A stretch of DNA of 62,974 bases from Mycobacterium kyogaense (GCF_003254575.1 NZ_QJUA01000033.1:1-62974), one strand, 5' to 3'; shown: positions 18,524 to 27,326, counted from the first letter of the stretch. Notes: generated from the letters alone by a model not told the origin. Program-made: numbers and translations.

Positions 18524-20452
18524 TCAGTCGATCCGGTAGTCGTCGGTGTTCGGGCGACGGACGAAGTGCCAGAACTCCTCGGTGCTCCAGACCCCGTTGG
18601 TTGCAACGCGATCGAATTCGTTGACGTAGTAGCTCCGCTGATCGCTGTTCATCCAGACTGATGTGCTCAGACGTTCGTCGAGACGCGCGTTGAACTCGTC
18701 GTATGCCTCTTCGGTCACCTCCGCGGCGCGGATGCCGCGCTCGAGCATCAATTTGATCCACTCGAGTGCATAGCGCGTTTCGAGCTCGCCCCACACCACA
18801 GGGCCGCTGGCGAACGAATTCGTGTTCGGGCCGTACAGGATGAAGAGATTGGGGAAGCCGGGAACGGTGATGCCGTTGTAGGCCCTCGCCCCGTCTTTGC
18901 TCCATCGCTCGTTGATCGTCAGCCCGTCGCGTCCGACGATCTCCATCGGCCACAGGTACTCCGTTGAACGGAAGCCCGTGGCGAAGACGATGACGTCGGC
19001 CTCGCGGAACTCCCCCGATGACGACACCAGACCGTTCGGCTCGATGCGCTCAACCGCTTGGGCAACGAGCTCGACATCGTCGCGCCGCAGAGCCGAGTAC
19101 CAACCGCTGTCGACGACGAACCGCTTGGCCAGCGGCGGGTAGTCGGGCAACGTCTTGGCGAACAGTTCAGGATCATCACCGACCTGCATCTGGATGTATG
19201 CCGTCAGCTGCTCACGCATCGCCTTGTTGGCCGCCGAGATCGACGAAGGGTCGTCCCAGTCCGGGTCCACGTAGATGACGGGGCGGAAGACGCGATCCGC
19301 AACTGCCCGCCCGATACGGAGCCGAGTCCAGTTGTTGTAGTACGGTACGTTCTCGTTCAACCAGACCTGGTCGGGTGTCAGCGCCTCGCCGTAGCCCGGG
19401 AGCGGGAGCATCCACGGCGGCGTCCGCTGGAAAATCGTCAAGTGCGAAGCGATCTCAGCAAGCCGTGGCGCCACCTGACACGCGCTGGCGCCCGATCCCA
19501 CGAGGGCGATTCGCTTGCCTTTCAGATCCTGGTCGTGGTCCCACTGGGAGGTGTGGAACGCCGCACCCTGGAAGGACTCCAGTCCTGGTATCGAGGGAAT
19601 CTTGGGGCGATCGAGGAATCCCACAGCGGCAATGACCACGTTGGCCGTCATCGACGATGTCGATCCGTCAGCCGACCTCGTGGTCACGGTCCATCGACTC
19701 GACGCGTCGTCCCAGCGAGCCGACGTCACTTCGGTGTCGAAGCGGACGTGCGGTCGTACGTCGAACTCATCGACGCACCAGTCGACATAGTCCTTGTTGG
19801 CCTGCTGTGAGGCGAACATTTCCGTGAACGGATAGTCCACGCCGAAGGTGTGGGAGTACAACCTGCTGGGCACGTCGACGTTGGCGCCGGGGTAGGTGTT
19901 CTGATGCCAGGTGCCGCCGGCTCCCGAGTTCTTCTCGATGACGGTGAACGGCACCCCCGCGTGCTTGAGACGGACCGCCGCGTTGACCCCGGCGAGGCCT
20001 GCGCCGATCACGACAACGTGGAACTCAGCGAGATCCTGAGCATCGGGAGGGGTATCCCAGTTGAGGCCACGCGCATGTGGATCGAGCGCGAGTTCCTCGA
20101 TCAGATAGTCGACCTCGTCATCTGGCACTTCCTCGCCGAGTCCCATGGCGATCGCGGTGCGCAAGTGTTCGCGGGTCTGCCGCGGGGGCGTGAGAGTTCC
20201 GGCGCGGTGCGCCGCGAGGAGCGCGGCCGTCTTCCTGTGCAACACCATCACCGCCTCGGGGTCGACGACGGCCGGCATGTCCCCACCGAACATTCCCGGC
20301 ATACCCGTCAGCGGTAATGATGCGAGTTCCTCATCGGCCGTCAGCTGATAGAGAAGGCCGCGGAGCGCCATCGGATCCGCGGAGAGTAGCGCCTGCATCA
20401 CTACTTCGTCGTCGACATCGTCGTTTGCGGCCGGCCGCGTGCTCATCGCCAT
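18524..20452 (-). CDS. Baeyer-Villiger monooxygenase, HAPMO-like with N-terminal extension
   Basis: This 642-aa class B flavoprotein inserts oxygen next to a ketone to give an ester or lactone. About 140 extra residues come before the FAD-binding GAGLAG (150-155). The BVMO fingerprint FQGAAFHTSQWD is at 294-305, and the NADPH-binding GSGASA at 319-324. Length and the N extension resemble 4-hydroxyacetophenone monooxygenase (HAPMO) more than cyclohexanone monooxygenase. It is the first gene of the ten-gene operon, with two operator copies 29-75 nt upstream. The ketone substrate is unknown; the lactonase-type amidohydrolase at 26407 could process the product. Confidence 0.93.
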   Translation of the reverse strand: MAMSTRPAANDDVDDEVVMQALLSADPMALRGLLYQLTADEELASLPLTGMPGMFGGDMPAVVDPEAVMVLHRKTAALLAAHRAGTLTPPRQTREHLRTAIAMGLGEEVPDDEVDYLIEELALDPHARGLNWDTPPDAQDLAEFHVVVIGAGLAGVNAAVRLKHAGVPFTVIEKNSGAGGTWHQNTYPGANVDVPSRLYSHTFGVDYPFTEMFASQQANKDYVDWCVDEFDVRPHVRFDTEVTSARWDDASSRWTVTTRSADGSTSSMTANVVIAAVGFLDRPKIPSIPGLESFQGAAFHTSQWDHDQDLKGKRIALVGSGASACQVAPRLAEIASHLTIFQRTPPWMLPLPGYGEALTPDQVWLNENVPYYNNWTRLRIGRAVADRVFRPVIYVDPDWDDPSSISAANKAMREQLTAYIQMQVGDDPELFAKTLPDYPPLAKRFVVDSGWYSALRRDDVELVAQAVERIEPNGLVSSSGEFREADVIVFATGFRSTEYLWPMEIVGRDGLTINERWSKDGARAYNGITVPGFPNLFILYGPNTNSFASGPVVWGELETRYALEWIKLMLERGIRAAEVTEEAYDEFNARLDERLSTSVWMNSDQRSYYVNEFDRVATNGVWSTEEFWHFVRRPNTDDYRID

Positions 20453-20480
20453 GAAGTCGATTCACTCTTTCTTCTATTAA

Positions 20481-20498
20481 TGCGACTACTGATTCGCA
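20481..20498. promoter_or_regulatory. Palindromic operator, site 5 (main operon promoter, proximal)
   Basis: TGCGACTACTGATTCGCA matches TGCGAA-N6-TTCGCA at 11 of 12 half-site positions. It lies 29 nt upstream of the monooxygenase start, overlapping the likely promoter. Confidence 0.6.
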
Positions 20499-20507
20499 AT
20501 CCTACTA

Positions 20508-20529
20508 GTTGCGCTTTGTCCTGCGCAAC
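20508..20529. promoter_or_regulatory. Palindromic operator, site 6 (main operon promoter, distal)
   Basis: GTTGCGC and GCGCAAC form a perfect 7-bp inverted repeat with an 8-base spacer. The inner 18 bases, TGCGCTTTGTCCTGCGCA, keep the TGCG...GCA frame of the shared motif. The centre lies 29 bp from that of site 5, so two dimers could bind side by side. Confidence 0.5.
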
Positions 20530-20618
20530 GGCTTGTGCGGTGCCGATTTCGCGCCGCCGCCGGCACAGCATCGCTGCGTGGCATCTCGCCTACCACTGGT
20601 GTGCCTAGAACACCGGTG

Positions 20619-21770
20619 TCAGATGTCGAGCGATTTGCTGATAAGGCTTTTCAACACCTCGCTCGTGCCTCCGTAGATTCGAGTCACGCGAGCATCTGCA
20701 AACAGACGAGAAATGGGGTACTCGAGCATGTATCCGTACCCGCCGTGCAGTTGCAGACACTTATCGACAACTCGGCTCTGCATTTCGGTGCAGAACAGTT
20801 TGACCTTCGCTGCGTCAACCGGGGTGAGTCGCCCGCCGTCGAGTTCCTCGATCGCTCGGTCGCACAAGGCCTGGCCCGCTTCGATGTCGGTGGCACATTC
20901 GGCGAGAACGAACTTCGAGTTCTGAAAACTCGATACCGGCTTTCCGAAAACGTTTCGGCCGGTGACGTACTCGAGAGTCACCGCCAAGGCCGCTCGCGCC
21001 GAGGCCTGCGCTCCGATGCCGATGGCAAGCCGTTCCTGCGCGAGATTGTGGGCCAGATATCCGAAGCCTGCGCCTTCTTCGCCCAGCAGGTTGTCCGCGG
21101 GTACCACCACGTTGTCGAAGGTCAGCTCGGTCGTGTCCTGTGCTTTGGCACCCAGCTTTTCGAGGGTGCGGCCCACGGAAAAACCTGGGGTGCCGGTCTC
21201 GACGGCGATGATGGAGAGACCGGTACGCCGATTGGACTCGTCAGCCGGCGCCGTCCGCGCCACTACGAAAACCAGGCCGGCGTTGCGGCCACCGGTGATG
21301 AACGTCTTCGAACCGTCGATCACGAAGGTGTCGCCCTCGCGGCGAGCGTGAGTGTTGATTCCCGCCAAGTCCGAGCCCGTGCCCGGCTCAGTCATCGCGA
21401 TCGCGGTCATCAATTCTCCCGAAGCCATTCCTGGGAGCCAGCGGCGCTTCTGTGCGTCTGACGCGAAGTGAAGAACGTAGGGGAGCACGATGTCCATGTG
21501 CACGCGCATGGAGCCCAGACCGACGCACGCGCGGAACGACTCTTCGGTGAGTACCGCGTTGAACTTGAAGCTTGACTGTCCCCCGCCGCCGAACTCTTCC
21601 GGGATCTGCACACCGAGAATTCCGAGTTCCCCTGCGCGACTGTAGAACTCCTTCGGAGGCGCACCAGCCCGTTCCCACTCGTGGAAGTGCGGAACCACTT
21701 CCTTGGCGATGAACCGCCGCGCCATGTCGCGGAAGTCCTCGTGTGCCTCGTCGTATATCCCGCGTTGCAC
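20619..21770 (-). CDS. Acyl-CoA dehydrogenase (FadE)
   Basis: This 383-aa classical acyl-CoA dehydrogenase has N-terminal MARRFIAKEVVPHFHEWE, middle-domain AMTEPGTGSDLAGI, and GSKTFITGG. The catalytic glutamate region is RIYGGTSEVLKSLI near the C terminus. I chose a GTG at 21770, with AGAAGG about 10 nt before it; the much longer open frame to 22172 adds no family sequence. It is transcribed toward the monooxygenase operon but has its own 5' region shared with the divergent TetR gene at 22033. That pairing hints that this TetR controls it. Confidence 0.92.
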   Translation of the reverse strand: MQRGIYDEAHEDFRDMARRFIAKEVVPHFHEWERAGAPPKEFYSRAGELGILGVQIPEEFGGGGQSSFKFNAVLTEESFRACVGLGSMRVHMDIVLPYVLHFASDAQKRRWLPGMASGELMTAIAMTEPGTGSDLAGINTHARREGDTFVIDGSKTFITGGRNAGLVFVVARTAPADESNRRTGLSIIAVETGTPGFSVGRTLEKLGAKAQDTTELTFDNVVVPADNLLGEEGAGFGYLAHNLAQERLAIGIGAQASARAALAVTLEYVTGRNVFGKPVSSFQNSKFVLAECATDIEAGQALCDRAIEELDGGRLTPVDAAKVKLFCTEMQSRVVDKCLQLHGGYGYMLEYPISRLFADARVTRIYGGTSEVLKSLISKSLDI

Positions 21771-22032
21771 GGCTACCCAACCTTCTTTGTACTTGGCTGG
21801 CGGGCCCCGACAGATGAAGGGACTCGCATTCGAATCGGTTTCGACAACCCTGCCCACTGCCCGCAGCATCGGGTGCACCGACTGCTCACAAACTAACTTG
21901 CCAACCGACCGATTACAAGCCCCCACTGCTATCGCCACCCCGTCGCCAGGTGCGTCGTGGCTAGAATGTCGCGATGTGGTGCGCCCGCCCTGACCGATGC
22001 GGCGACGGACAACGAGCAGTGGGGAGTCGATC

Positions 22033-22722
22033 GTGACCGAGACGTCACCGCGTCCGGACAAGTCGAAATCACCTCTCATCAGACGGACGCCGGCCGGCGC
22101 GCCGAGGACACGTAGGCCGTTGGGACGGCCAGCCAATACGTCCGCCGACCAAACGAGGCGCGAAATTCTCACCGCTGCGAGGGAATGTTTCGCTGCTTAC
22201 GGATACGCGGCTACCACCAACAAGCTCATCGCCGAGCGAACCGGCCTGACCACAGCGTCGATCTACCATCACTTCGGCCGGAAGAGCGATTTGATGCGTG
22301 CGGTGTTCGAGGCTACGGAGGCGGAGAGCTACAACCGAATTCGAGCCGCTCTGGAAGGTCGGCGCGGTCTTGTCGCGAGCGTCGACGCCCTTCTCGATGT
22401 CACCCACGACATTCTGTCGGAGGACAGCTCGATGGCGGTCTTCCTCTACGTCGTGCGCGAGGAAAGCCAACGACACCAGGAATTGGCGTCGATCTCGTTC
22501 GAAAGACCATTCGCCGATCTGACGGCGGACATCATCGACCGGGCTATTGCTGACGGCGAAGTCGTCGCTCATGATGCCAAGCTCTTGAGAGGCGCACTGG
22601 CGGCCATCACCGTCGGCCTGGCGGGCCTCAGCGGCGAACTGAACGCCGAAGCCCACCGGATCGCGACAGAAGGCTGCAAACGGTTGGTCGCAGGGACGCT
22701 GCTCAGGCCGTTCGCGGACTAG
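22033..22722 (+). CDS. TetR-family transcriptional regulator
   Basis: This 229-aa regulator has a Pro/Arg-rich N tail of about 40 residues, then the helix-turn-helix: TRREILTAARECFAAYGYAATTNKLIAER with LTTASIYHHFGRKSDLM as recognition region. The GTG at 22033 has GGGGAG upstream. It is divergent from the FadE gene (263-bp shared region, which contains the 8-bp palindrome ATTCGAAT at 21827-21834) and convergent with the EchA gene. The island palindrome is absent from its promoter, so I think it controls its immediate neighbour, not the whole regulon. Confidence 0.9.
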   Translation: MTETSPRPDKSKSPLIRRTPAGAPRTRRPLGRPANTSADQTRREILTAARECFAAYGYAATTNKLIAERTGLTTASIYHHFGRKSDLMRAVFEATEAESYNRIRAALEGRRGLVASVDALLDVTHDILSEDSSMAVFLYVVREESQRHQELASISFERPFADLTADIIDRAIADGEVVAHDAKLLRGALAAITVGLAGLSGELNAEAHRIATEGCKRLVAGTLLRPFAD

Positions 22723-22728
22723 GTCGGA

Positions 22729-23493
22729 TCAGCGCCCGGTCCAGACGGGAGCGCGCTTCTCCGCGAAGGCTTTCGCCCCTTCCTTCGCATCGTCGGACGA
22801 CATCAGCTGTCCGACGATGTCACGCTGGTTCGGGAACGACTCCTTCAATGTCCACTCATCCGACTGTGTCACCAGGTACTTGCTGGCGCGGATGGCCAAA
22901 GGGCCGTTGGCGGCGATCTCGCCCGCGAGCTCACGCGCTTGGGTCAGTGCCGATCCGGGCGCCGACACCCTGCTGACCAAACCCCACGTCTGCGCCTGCG
23001 CAGCGTCGAACGCGGCACCGGTGAGGATCAACTCCATCGCGCGGTGGTAGGGCAACCGCCTCGGTAGGCGTAACACTCCTCCGCCTGCTGCGATCAGTCC
23101 TCGCTTGACCTCCGGCAGGCCGAACTTGGAGTCCGACGCGGCGACGATCAGGTCGCAGGCGAGCGCGAGTTCGAAGCCGCCTCCGAGCGCAACGCCCTCG
23201 ACGGCAGCGATGAGGGGCTTCTGCGGGGGCGCCTCGGTCAGGCCTCCGAAGCCGCGTCCCTTGATCACCGGGCGCTCGCCGCGGGCGAAGGCCTTGAGAT
23301 CCATCCCTGCACAGAAGAAGCCGCCGGATCCGGTCAGGATTCCGACGGTCACATCGTCGCGAGCATCGAGTTCGTCGAACGCAGCGGCCATCGCCTCGGT
23401 GGTCGACAGGTCGACCGCGTTGCGTACCTCGGGCCGGTTGATGGCGATGACCATCACTCCGTCCGCGACCTCGGTCTTGACAAGCTCGCTCAT
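22729..23493 (-). CDS. Enoyl-CoA hydratase/isomerase (EchA type)
   Basis: This 254-aa crotonase has the order expected of the family: INRPEVRNAVD, FCAGMDLKAFARGE (oxyanion hole), VEGVALGGGFELALACDLIVA, and FGLPEVKRGLIAAGGG with the catalytic Glu in PEVK. It ends FAEKRAPVWTGR. The ATG at 23493 has AGAAAGG upstream; 20 extra upstream codons were rejected. It lies downstream of the aldehyde dehydrogenase at 23823 but 329 bp away, so it may be transcribed separately. It should act in a beta-oxidation hydration step. Confidence 0.92.
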   Translation of the reverse strand: MSELVKTEVADGVMVIAINRPEVRNAVDLSTTEAMAAAFDELDARDDVTVGILTGSGGFFCAGMDLKAFARGERPVIKGRGFGGLTEAPPQKPLIAAVEGVALGGGFELALACDLIVAASDSKFGLPEVKRGLIAAGGGVLRLPRRLPYHRAMELILTGAAFDAAQAQTWGLVSRVSAPGSALTQARELAGEIAANGPLAIRASKYLVTQSDEWTLKESFPNQRDIVGQLMSSDDAKEGAKAFAEKRAPVWTGR

Positions 23494-23822
23494 GGAAAAC
23501 CTTTCTTCGGATTGCCGTCTGACTGCCGGGGCAGAATCGTGACCGAGCGCCACGCCTTTAATCGGCCGATCAGCAGATTAATGGGTACGGGTCGACACCG
23601 TCAATGGATCTTCGCGTGACGTTCGCGTCTCGCTGGTCGTTGTCGCGCCATCCATCGAGTAGGCCGCACCGATGCACTCGCAACGTTTCGAGTGGACCAT
23701 CAAACCGAACTGCCGTTGCTCCTGTGTTGTCACCAGAATCCTTGAGTGACAACACCTTCAACCGAGAGTCGGCCGCCGCACGGGCGGCTCCGCGCGTCGG
23801 TGCCCGCCTGTTGACGTCGAAC
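23494..23822. other. Intergenic region with three inverted repeats
   Basis: These 329 bases have no supported gene. They contain a GC-rich hairpin (23772-23788), a 9-bp-arm hairpin (23724-23755), and TTAATC-N12-GATTAA at 23558-23581 enclosing the palindrome ATCGGCCGAT. The last is 65 nt upstream of the EchA start and could be an operator. Confidence 0.5.
23724..23755. terminator. Hairpin downstream of aldehyde dehydrogenase
   Basis: GTGTTGTCA and TGACAACAC form a perfect 9-bp stem with a 14-base loop, 68 nt after the aldehyde dehydrogenase stop on the minus strand. There is no clear U tract. A smaller GC hairpin (23772-23788) lies nearer the stop. Either could end the transcript; an operator for EchA is the alternative. 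Confidence 0.4.
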
Positions 23823-25274
23823 CTACTGCGGCAGAGCGCCTTCAGGCAGGTTGATCGACTTCGCTTGCATGAATTCGCGCAAACCCTCGGGACCGCACTC
23901 CCGGCCGACGCCGGACTCCTTGTAGCCGCCGAACGGCGATGTCGGGTCTATGCCGAAGATGTTGACCCCGAAGTTGCCGGTCTGGACCTTCCTCGCCACC
24001 TGGAGACCGTGGTGGATGTCCGAAGTCCACACCGTGCCCGACAACCCGTAACTGGTATCGTTCGCGATCGCGACGGCGTCGGCCTCGTCGTCGTAGGGGA
24101 TCATCGACACCACAGGCCCGAAGATCTCCTCACGCGCGACGCGCATCTTGTTGTTGACCCCTGTCAGCACGGTAGGTGCCACGTAGTAGCCCCTGTCGAA
24201 TCCTGCTGGCTTTTCCGGACCGCCCAGAATGGGCTTGGCACCGTCGTCGATGGCACCGGACACGTAGTCCATCACCTTCGTCTGCTGACGTGGCGTGATC
24301 ATGGGGCCCACGAATGTGTCCAGTTCCATCGGGTCGCCCAGCTTGAAGTGCGAGATGGCTCCGGCCAACGCCTCGGAAACCTCGGTGTAGCGGTCGCGCG
24401 ATACGAGCACCCGACTCTGCAGAACACAGGCCTCGCCGTTGTTGAGCATGGTCGTCATCGCGAGGATGGGCAGCACCGAGCCGAGATCGACGTCGTCGAG
24501 GACGATGGCGGCCGACTTCCCGCCGAGCTCGAGGCTGTACTTCTTGAAGCTGGACGCGCACAGCTCGGCAACGCGCCTACCGGTCGCAGTGCTGCCGGTG
24601 AAGCTGACCTTGTCGACACCCGGATGCGCAACCAGTGCCTCGCTGTACTGCCTCTCTGCGGGTAGCAGATTGAAAACACCTGGCGGCAAGCCCACCTCGT
24701 CGAAAACTTCGGCGAGAATGCACGAGTACAGCGGCGTCTCGGGTGCGGGTTTGTACACCACCGTACACCCCGCGATCAGCGCGGGCGCCAACTTCATGAA
24801 GCCGATGGCTATCGGCGAATTCCACGGTAGGACAGCGGCGACGACACCTACTGGCTCCCAACGAACGAGGACCGAACCCACGGTGATGCCCTCGCGAACC
24901 TCTTCGAAAGGAAAGGTCGATGCGAGCTTGACGAAGTAGTCGATGAACGTCGTGGCCTGCTCCGGCCGCGCCCAGATACTGACGGGTAGTCCCGCCTCGC
25001 TGGCGAGGGTTTGCGCAAAGTCATCGGCACGCTCGAGGATCTTTCGCGAGACCGCGGCCAGCACCTCGGCCCGCTCGACAGGTGTCATCCTCGGCCAGGG
25101 GCCGTTGTCAAAGGCTTCTCGCGCCGCGGCCACCGCTCGGTCGACGTCGGTGCCGTCAGCCGACGGAACGCTACCGATTACCTCCTCGGTACTGGGCGAC
25201 ACCACCTCGATGACATCCGCCGAAGAGGGGGCGACCCACTCGCCACCGATGTACAGATGATCGTACTTCTTCAC
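23823..25274 (-). CDS. NAD(P)-dependent aldehyde dehydrogenase
   Basis: This 483-aa enzyme has catalytic E249 (LELGGKSA) and C283 (NNGEACVLQ), SFTGSTATGRR, and the C-terminal SPFGGYKESGVGRECG. It is a paralogue of the enzyme at 17053. It lies 109 nt downstream of the AveC-like membrane protein on the same strand, so the two may be one transcript controlled by operator site 7. Its substrate is probably an aldehyde of the same pathway; two copies in different units suggest two aldehyde steps or two chain lengths. Confidence 0.93.
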   Translation of the reverse strand: MKKYDHLYIGGEWVAPSSADVIEVVSPSTEEVIGSVPSADGTDVDRAVAAAREAFDNGPWPRMTPVERAEVLAAVSRKILERADDFAQTLASEAGLPVSIWARPEQATTFIDYFVKLASTFPFEEVREGITVGSVLVRWEPVGVVAAVLPWNSPIAIGFMKLAPALIAGCTVVYKPAPETPLYSCILAEVFDEVGLPPGVFNLLPAERQYSEALVAHPGVDKVSFTGSTATGRRVAELCASSFKKYSLELGGKSAAIVLDDVDLGSVLPILAMTTMLNNGEACVLQSRVLVSRDRYTEVSEALAGAISHFKLGDPMELDTFVGPMITPRQQTKVMDYVSGAIDDGAKPILGGPEKPAGFDRGYYVAPTVLTGVNNKMRVAREEIFGPVVSMIPYDDEADAVAIANDTSYGLSGTVWTSDIHHGLQVARKVQTGNFGVNIFGIDPTSPFGGYKESGVGRECGPEGLREFMQAKSINLPEGALPQ

Positions 25275-25383
25275 GAGACAAGACCTTTCATCATTGCGCT
25301 GGACTGCGTGGAGTCGCCCGATTCAGCGACACCGGGCCCCTATCAGCCGAGTTCAGGGTGCCGACCGCCTGACGACATCGTTG

Positions 25384-26199
25384 TCAACGACCGACGGGAA
25401 TGCGCCGGGACACCGGCGCCGAGCTCAGGAAGTCCTTGGCGGAGGCAGCCGTTCTCTGCGCGGGCACGGCACGCAGAGCCATCCACACACCGATACTGCA
25501 GATGGCACAGGTCAACAGGCCGGCGCCTTGCGTGACGTACCAGGCGTGCGGTCCGCTGTTCAACACGACGAAGGTGGGCGAACCCCCGCCAAAGAAGCTG
25601 GCACCGACAGCCAGCGGAGCAATCGCGACCGAGAGCAGCGTCCGCCAGCCCGTCAGGTGTTCTCGCAACGCCCAGGCCAGCACGCCGGTGAGCACCGTGG
25701 AGCTCGCATTGATGAAACCCCAGTACATCGAGTAGTCGAACACCTTCAGCGGCTGGTCACCGTAGTAGTGGTAGACGCCGGTACCTGAGCCGTAGAACTC
25801 GACGCCGACCATGAGGAAGACCATCAGTCCAACCCAGAATTTCCAGATGTCGGCTCGCCCTGCGCCGTTGCGAATCATGATGTAGACGATCGCCCCGAGA
25901 CCGGGATACAACCAGATGTAGCCGAACAAGCACAGCCACGGAACTGCGCGACCGTCGACGTGCATGATGGCCCACGCGCCCTCCGGCGGGTACCAGATGA
26001 GGCCGGCGATGTCGACGACTGGCTCCGACAGCAGGGCTATCGCGCCACCGGCGAGCATGACCAACGGCATCCAGTTGCGCTGCCGCAGGCAGTCACGCGC
26101 CAGGAACAGCATGATGAGCGCCAGAATGGCGATCTGCATGACAGTGAAAACCAGTTGGTCCCATGGCATTTCGGTATACGGCGGATGCTCGGGGGTCAA
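25384..26199 (-). CDS. AveC-like polytopic membrane protein
   Basis: This 271-aa protein has about seven hydrophobic segments, starting with LVFTVMQIAILALIMLFLA and including VPWLCLFGYIWLYPGLGAIVYI. The sequence EPVVDIAGLIWYPPEGAW, between the second and third segments, reminds me of the actinobacterial family annotated as spirocyclase AveC, after the avermectin protein. The function of the family outside avermectin synthesis is not known to me. I prefer the TTG at 26199 (AAAGGA 8 nt upstream) over a GTG at 26229 with no ribosome site. Operator site 7 is upstream. It may be a membrane enzyme or a permease-like partner; I cannot choose. Confidence 0.65.
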   Translation of the reverse strand: MTPEHPPYTEMPWDQLVFTVMQIAILALIMLFLARDCLRQRNWMPLVMLAGGAIALLSEPVVDIAGLIWYPPEGAWAIMHVDGRAVPWLCLFGYIWLYPGLGAIVYIMIRNGAGRADIWKFWVGLMVFLMVGVEFYGSGTGVYHYYGDQPLKVFDYSMYWGFINASSTVLTGVLAWALREHLTGWRTLLSVAIAPLAVGASFFGGGSPTFVVLNSGPHAWYVTQGAGLLTCAICSIGVWMALRAVPAQRTAASAKDFLSSAPVSRRIPVGR

Positions 26200-26260
26200 C
26201 GGATTCGTCCTTTCCAAAGGGGTGAACACACGACGATCAGAGGAGTGAGTTGCGCCACAA

Positions 26261-26278
26261 CGCGTATATGCGTTCGCA
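26261..26278. promoter_or_regulatory. Palindromic operator, site 7 (AveC-like gene promoter)
   Basis: On the minus strand the sequence is TGCGAACGCATATACGCG: a perfect TGCGAA half, then N6, then a 4/6 match to TTCGCA. It overlaps a smaller palindrome ATGCGTTCGCAT. It lies 62 nt upstream of the chosen start. Confidence 0.4.
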
Positions 26279-26353
26279 TTCGATCATGTTGCGCCGTCAC
26301 TGTCAACAGTCCGGCAGGGCCGTGGCAGCGACCCGGGCTCTGCACGTTTCCAC

Positions 26354-26383
26354 CACACAACGCACGTCAATCTGCGTTGTGTG
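26354..26383. terminator. Strong hairpin after amidohydrolase gene
   Basis: CACACAACGCA and TGCGTTGTGTG are perfect 11-bp arms around an 8-base loop, 24 nt downstream of the amidohydrolase stop on the minus strand. There is no U tract, as is common for mycobacterial terminators. It also lies upstream of the AveC-like gene, so an operator role is possible. Confidence 0.55.
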
Positions 26384-26406
26384 TACAGAGCCATGCACGG
26401 GAGGAC

Positions 26407-27288
26407 CTAGATTCGGTACCACCGTTCTGCGTTGTCGGCGAACATCGCTCGCCGCTCATCCTCGGTGAACGAGGACACCAGAGATTCATAGATCTCGAAC
26501 AACGTCGAGTACTCCGTGAAGAGCCAGTCGACGGGGAAGTTGGAGGCGAACATGCAACGCTCGACGCCGAATGTCTCGATCGCCGTCTCGACCCATGGCC
26601 GCAGCTGCTCGAGATCATATCCGCGCAGCGGAATACCCATGCCGCTGATCTTCACCGCCGTGTTCGGCGATGCAGCGAATTCCCTCATCCCTGTGCGCCA
26701 TTGCTCGAAGACGCCCTTGTCACCCGAGCTTGGCCAGCCCGTGTGTTCGAGGACGAACGACATGTTCGGGAAGCTCCTGGCCGCCTTCGCCGCATCGGGC
26801 AGGCTGTCCTCGTGTGCGACGGTGTCATAGATCAAGCCCCGCCTGTCCATCACACCGAGGCACTCGAGGACGTGGTCGCTCGTGTAGTCCACGACAGTCT
26901 GGTGGCGCAACCCGCGGAACCGCGAGAATTCCGAGTGCGCAGCCAACTCCGCATCGACTTCGGCGACTGGTCGATCGAAGTCCGTCCAGCCGATGATGCC
27001 GTGCGGGTAGCCCTGCTCCGCCCCCAGTTCCTCCAGATATCGCGTCTCGTCAGGCCACGTGGGGGGCGCCTGGGCGGCGGTCACGTGCACGATCTTCGCG
27101 ACGTCATAGCCGCTCGCGTGGCCGAAGTAGTCGGGAAGCAAGAAGTCCGACCCTTGCAACTTTCCGAACGGACCCACCCCGTGATCCTGCCCGCTGGTGT
27201 CGGTCTGGGGGTCCAGCAGCGGGTACCAACCGGTCTTCAACTCCCACAGGTGCACATGGGGGTCGACGATTCTAAGCTTCGTGGACAT
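26407..27288 (-). CDS. Amidohydrolase 2 family (TIM-barrel lactonase-type) hydrolase
   Basis: This 293-aa metal-dependent hydrolase fold starts with the motif IVDPHVHLWEL. It has a conserved central FRGLRHQTV and the C-terminal FASNFPVDW and NAERWYRI typical of COG3618 proteins, which include sugar- and pyrone-lactonases. In an island with a Baeyer-Villiger enzyme, lactone hydrolysis is the natural role, but this is inference. A decarboxylase of the related ACMSD-like group is the alternative. The ATG at 27288 is chosen because family sequence starts there; operator site 8 lies 21 nt upstream. Confidence 0.87.
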   Translation of the reverse strand: MSTKLRIVDPHVHLWELKTGWYPLLDPQTDTSGQDHGVGPFGKLQGSDFLLPDYFGHASGYDVAKIVHVTAAQAPPTWPDETRYLEELGAEQGYPHGIIGWTDFDRPVAEVDAELAAHSEFSRFRGLRHQTVVDYTSDHVLECLGVMDRRGLIYDTVAHEDSLPDAAKAARSFPNMSFVLEHTGWPSSGDKGVFEQWRTGMREFAASPNTAVKISGMGIPLRGYDLEQLRPWVETAIETFGVERCMFASNFPVDWLFTEYSTLFEIYESLVSSFTEDERRAMFADNAERWYRI

Positions 27289-27308
27289 CGTTGGCCTATC
27301 GGTCGATT

Positions 27309-27326
27309 TGCGAATACTGGTTCTCA
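27309..27326. promoter_or_regulatory. Palindromic operator, site 8 (amidohydrolase promoter)
   Basis: TGCGAATACTGGTTCTCA has a perfect left half and a 5/6 right half, the same pattern as site 3. It lies 21 nt upstream of the ATG at 27288, inside the probable promoter. Confidence 0.6.

Noticed and set aside
21827..21834. ATTCGAAT near the FadE/TetR divergent region as another copy of the island operator
   Set aside because: It is a simple 8-bp palindrome and does not keep the TGCGAA-N6-TTCGCA spacing.
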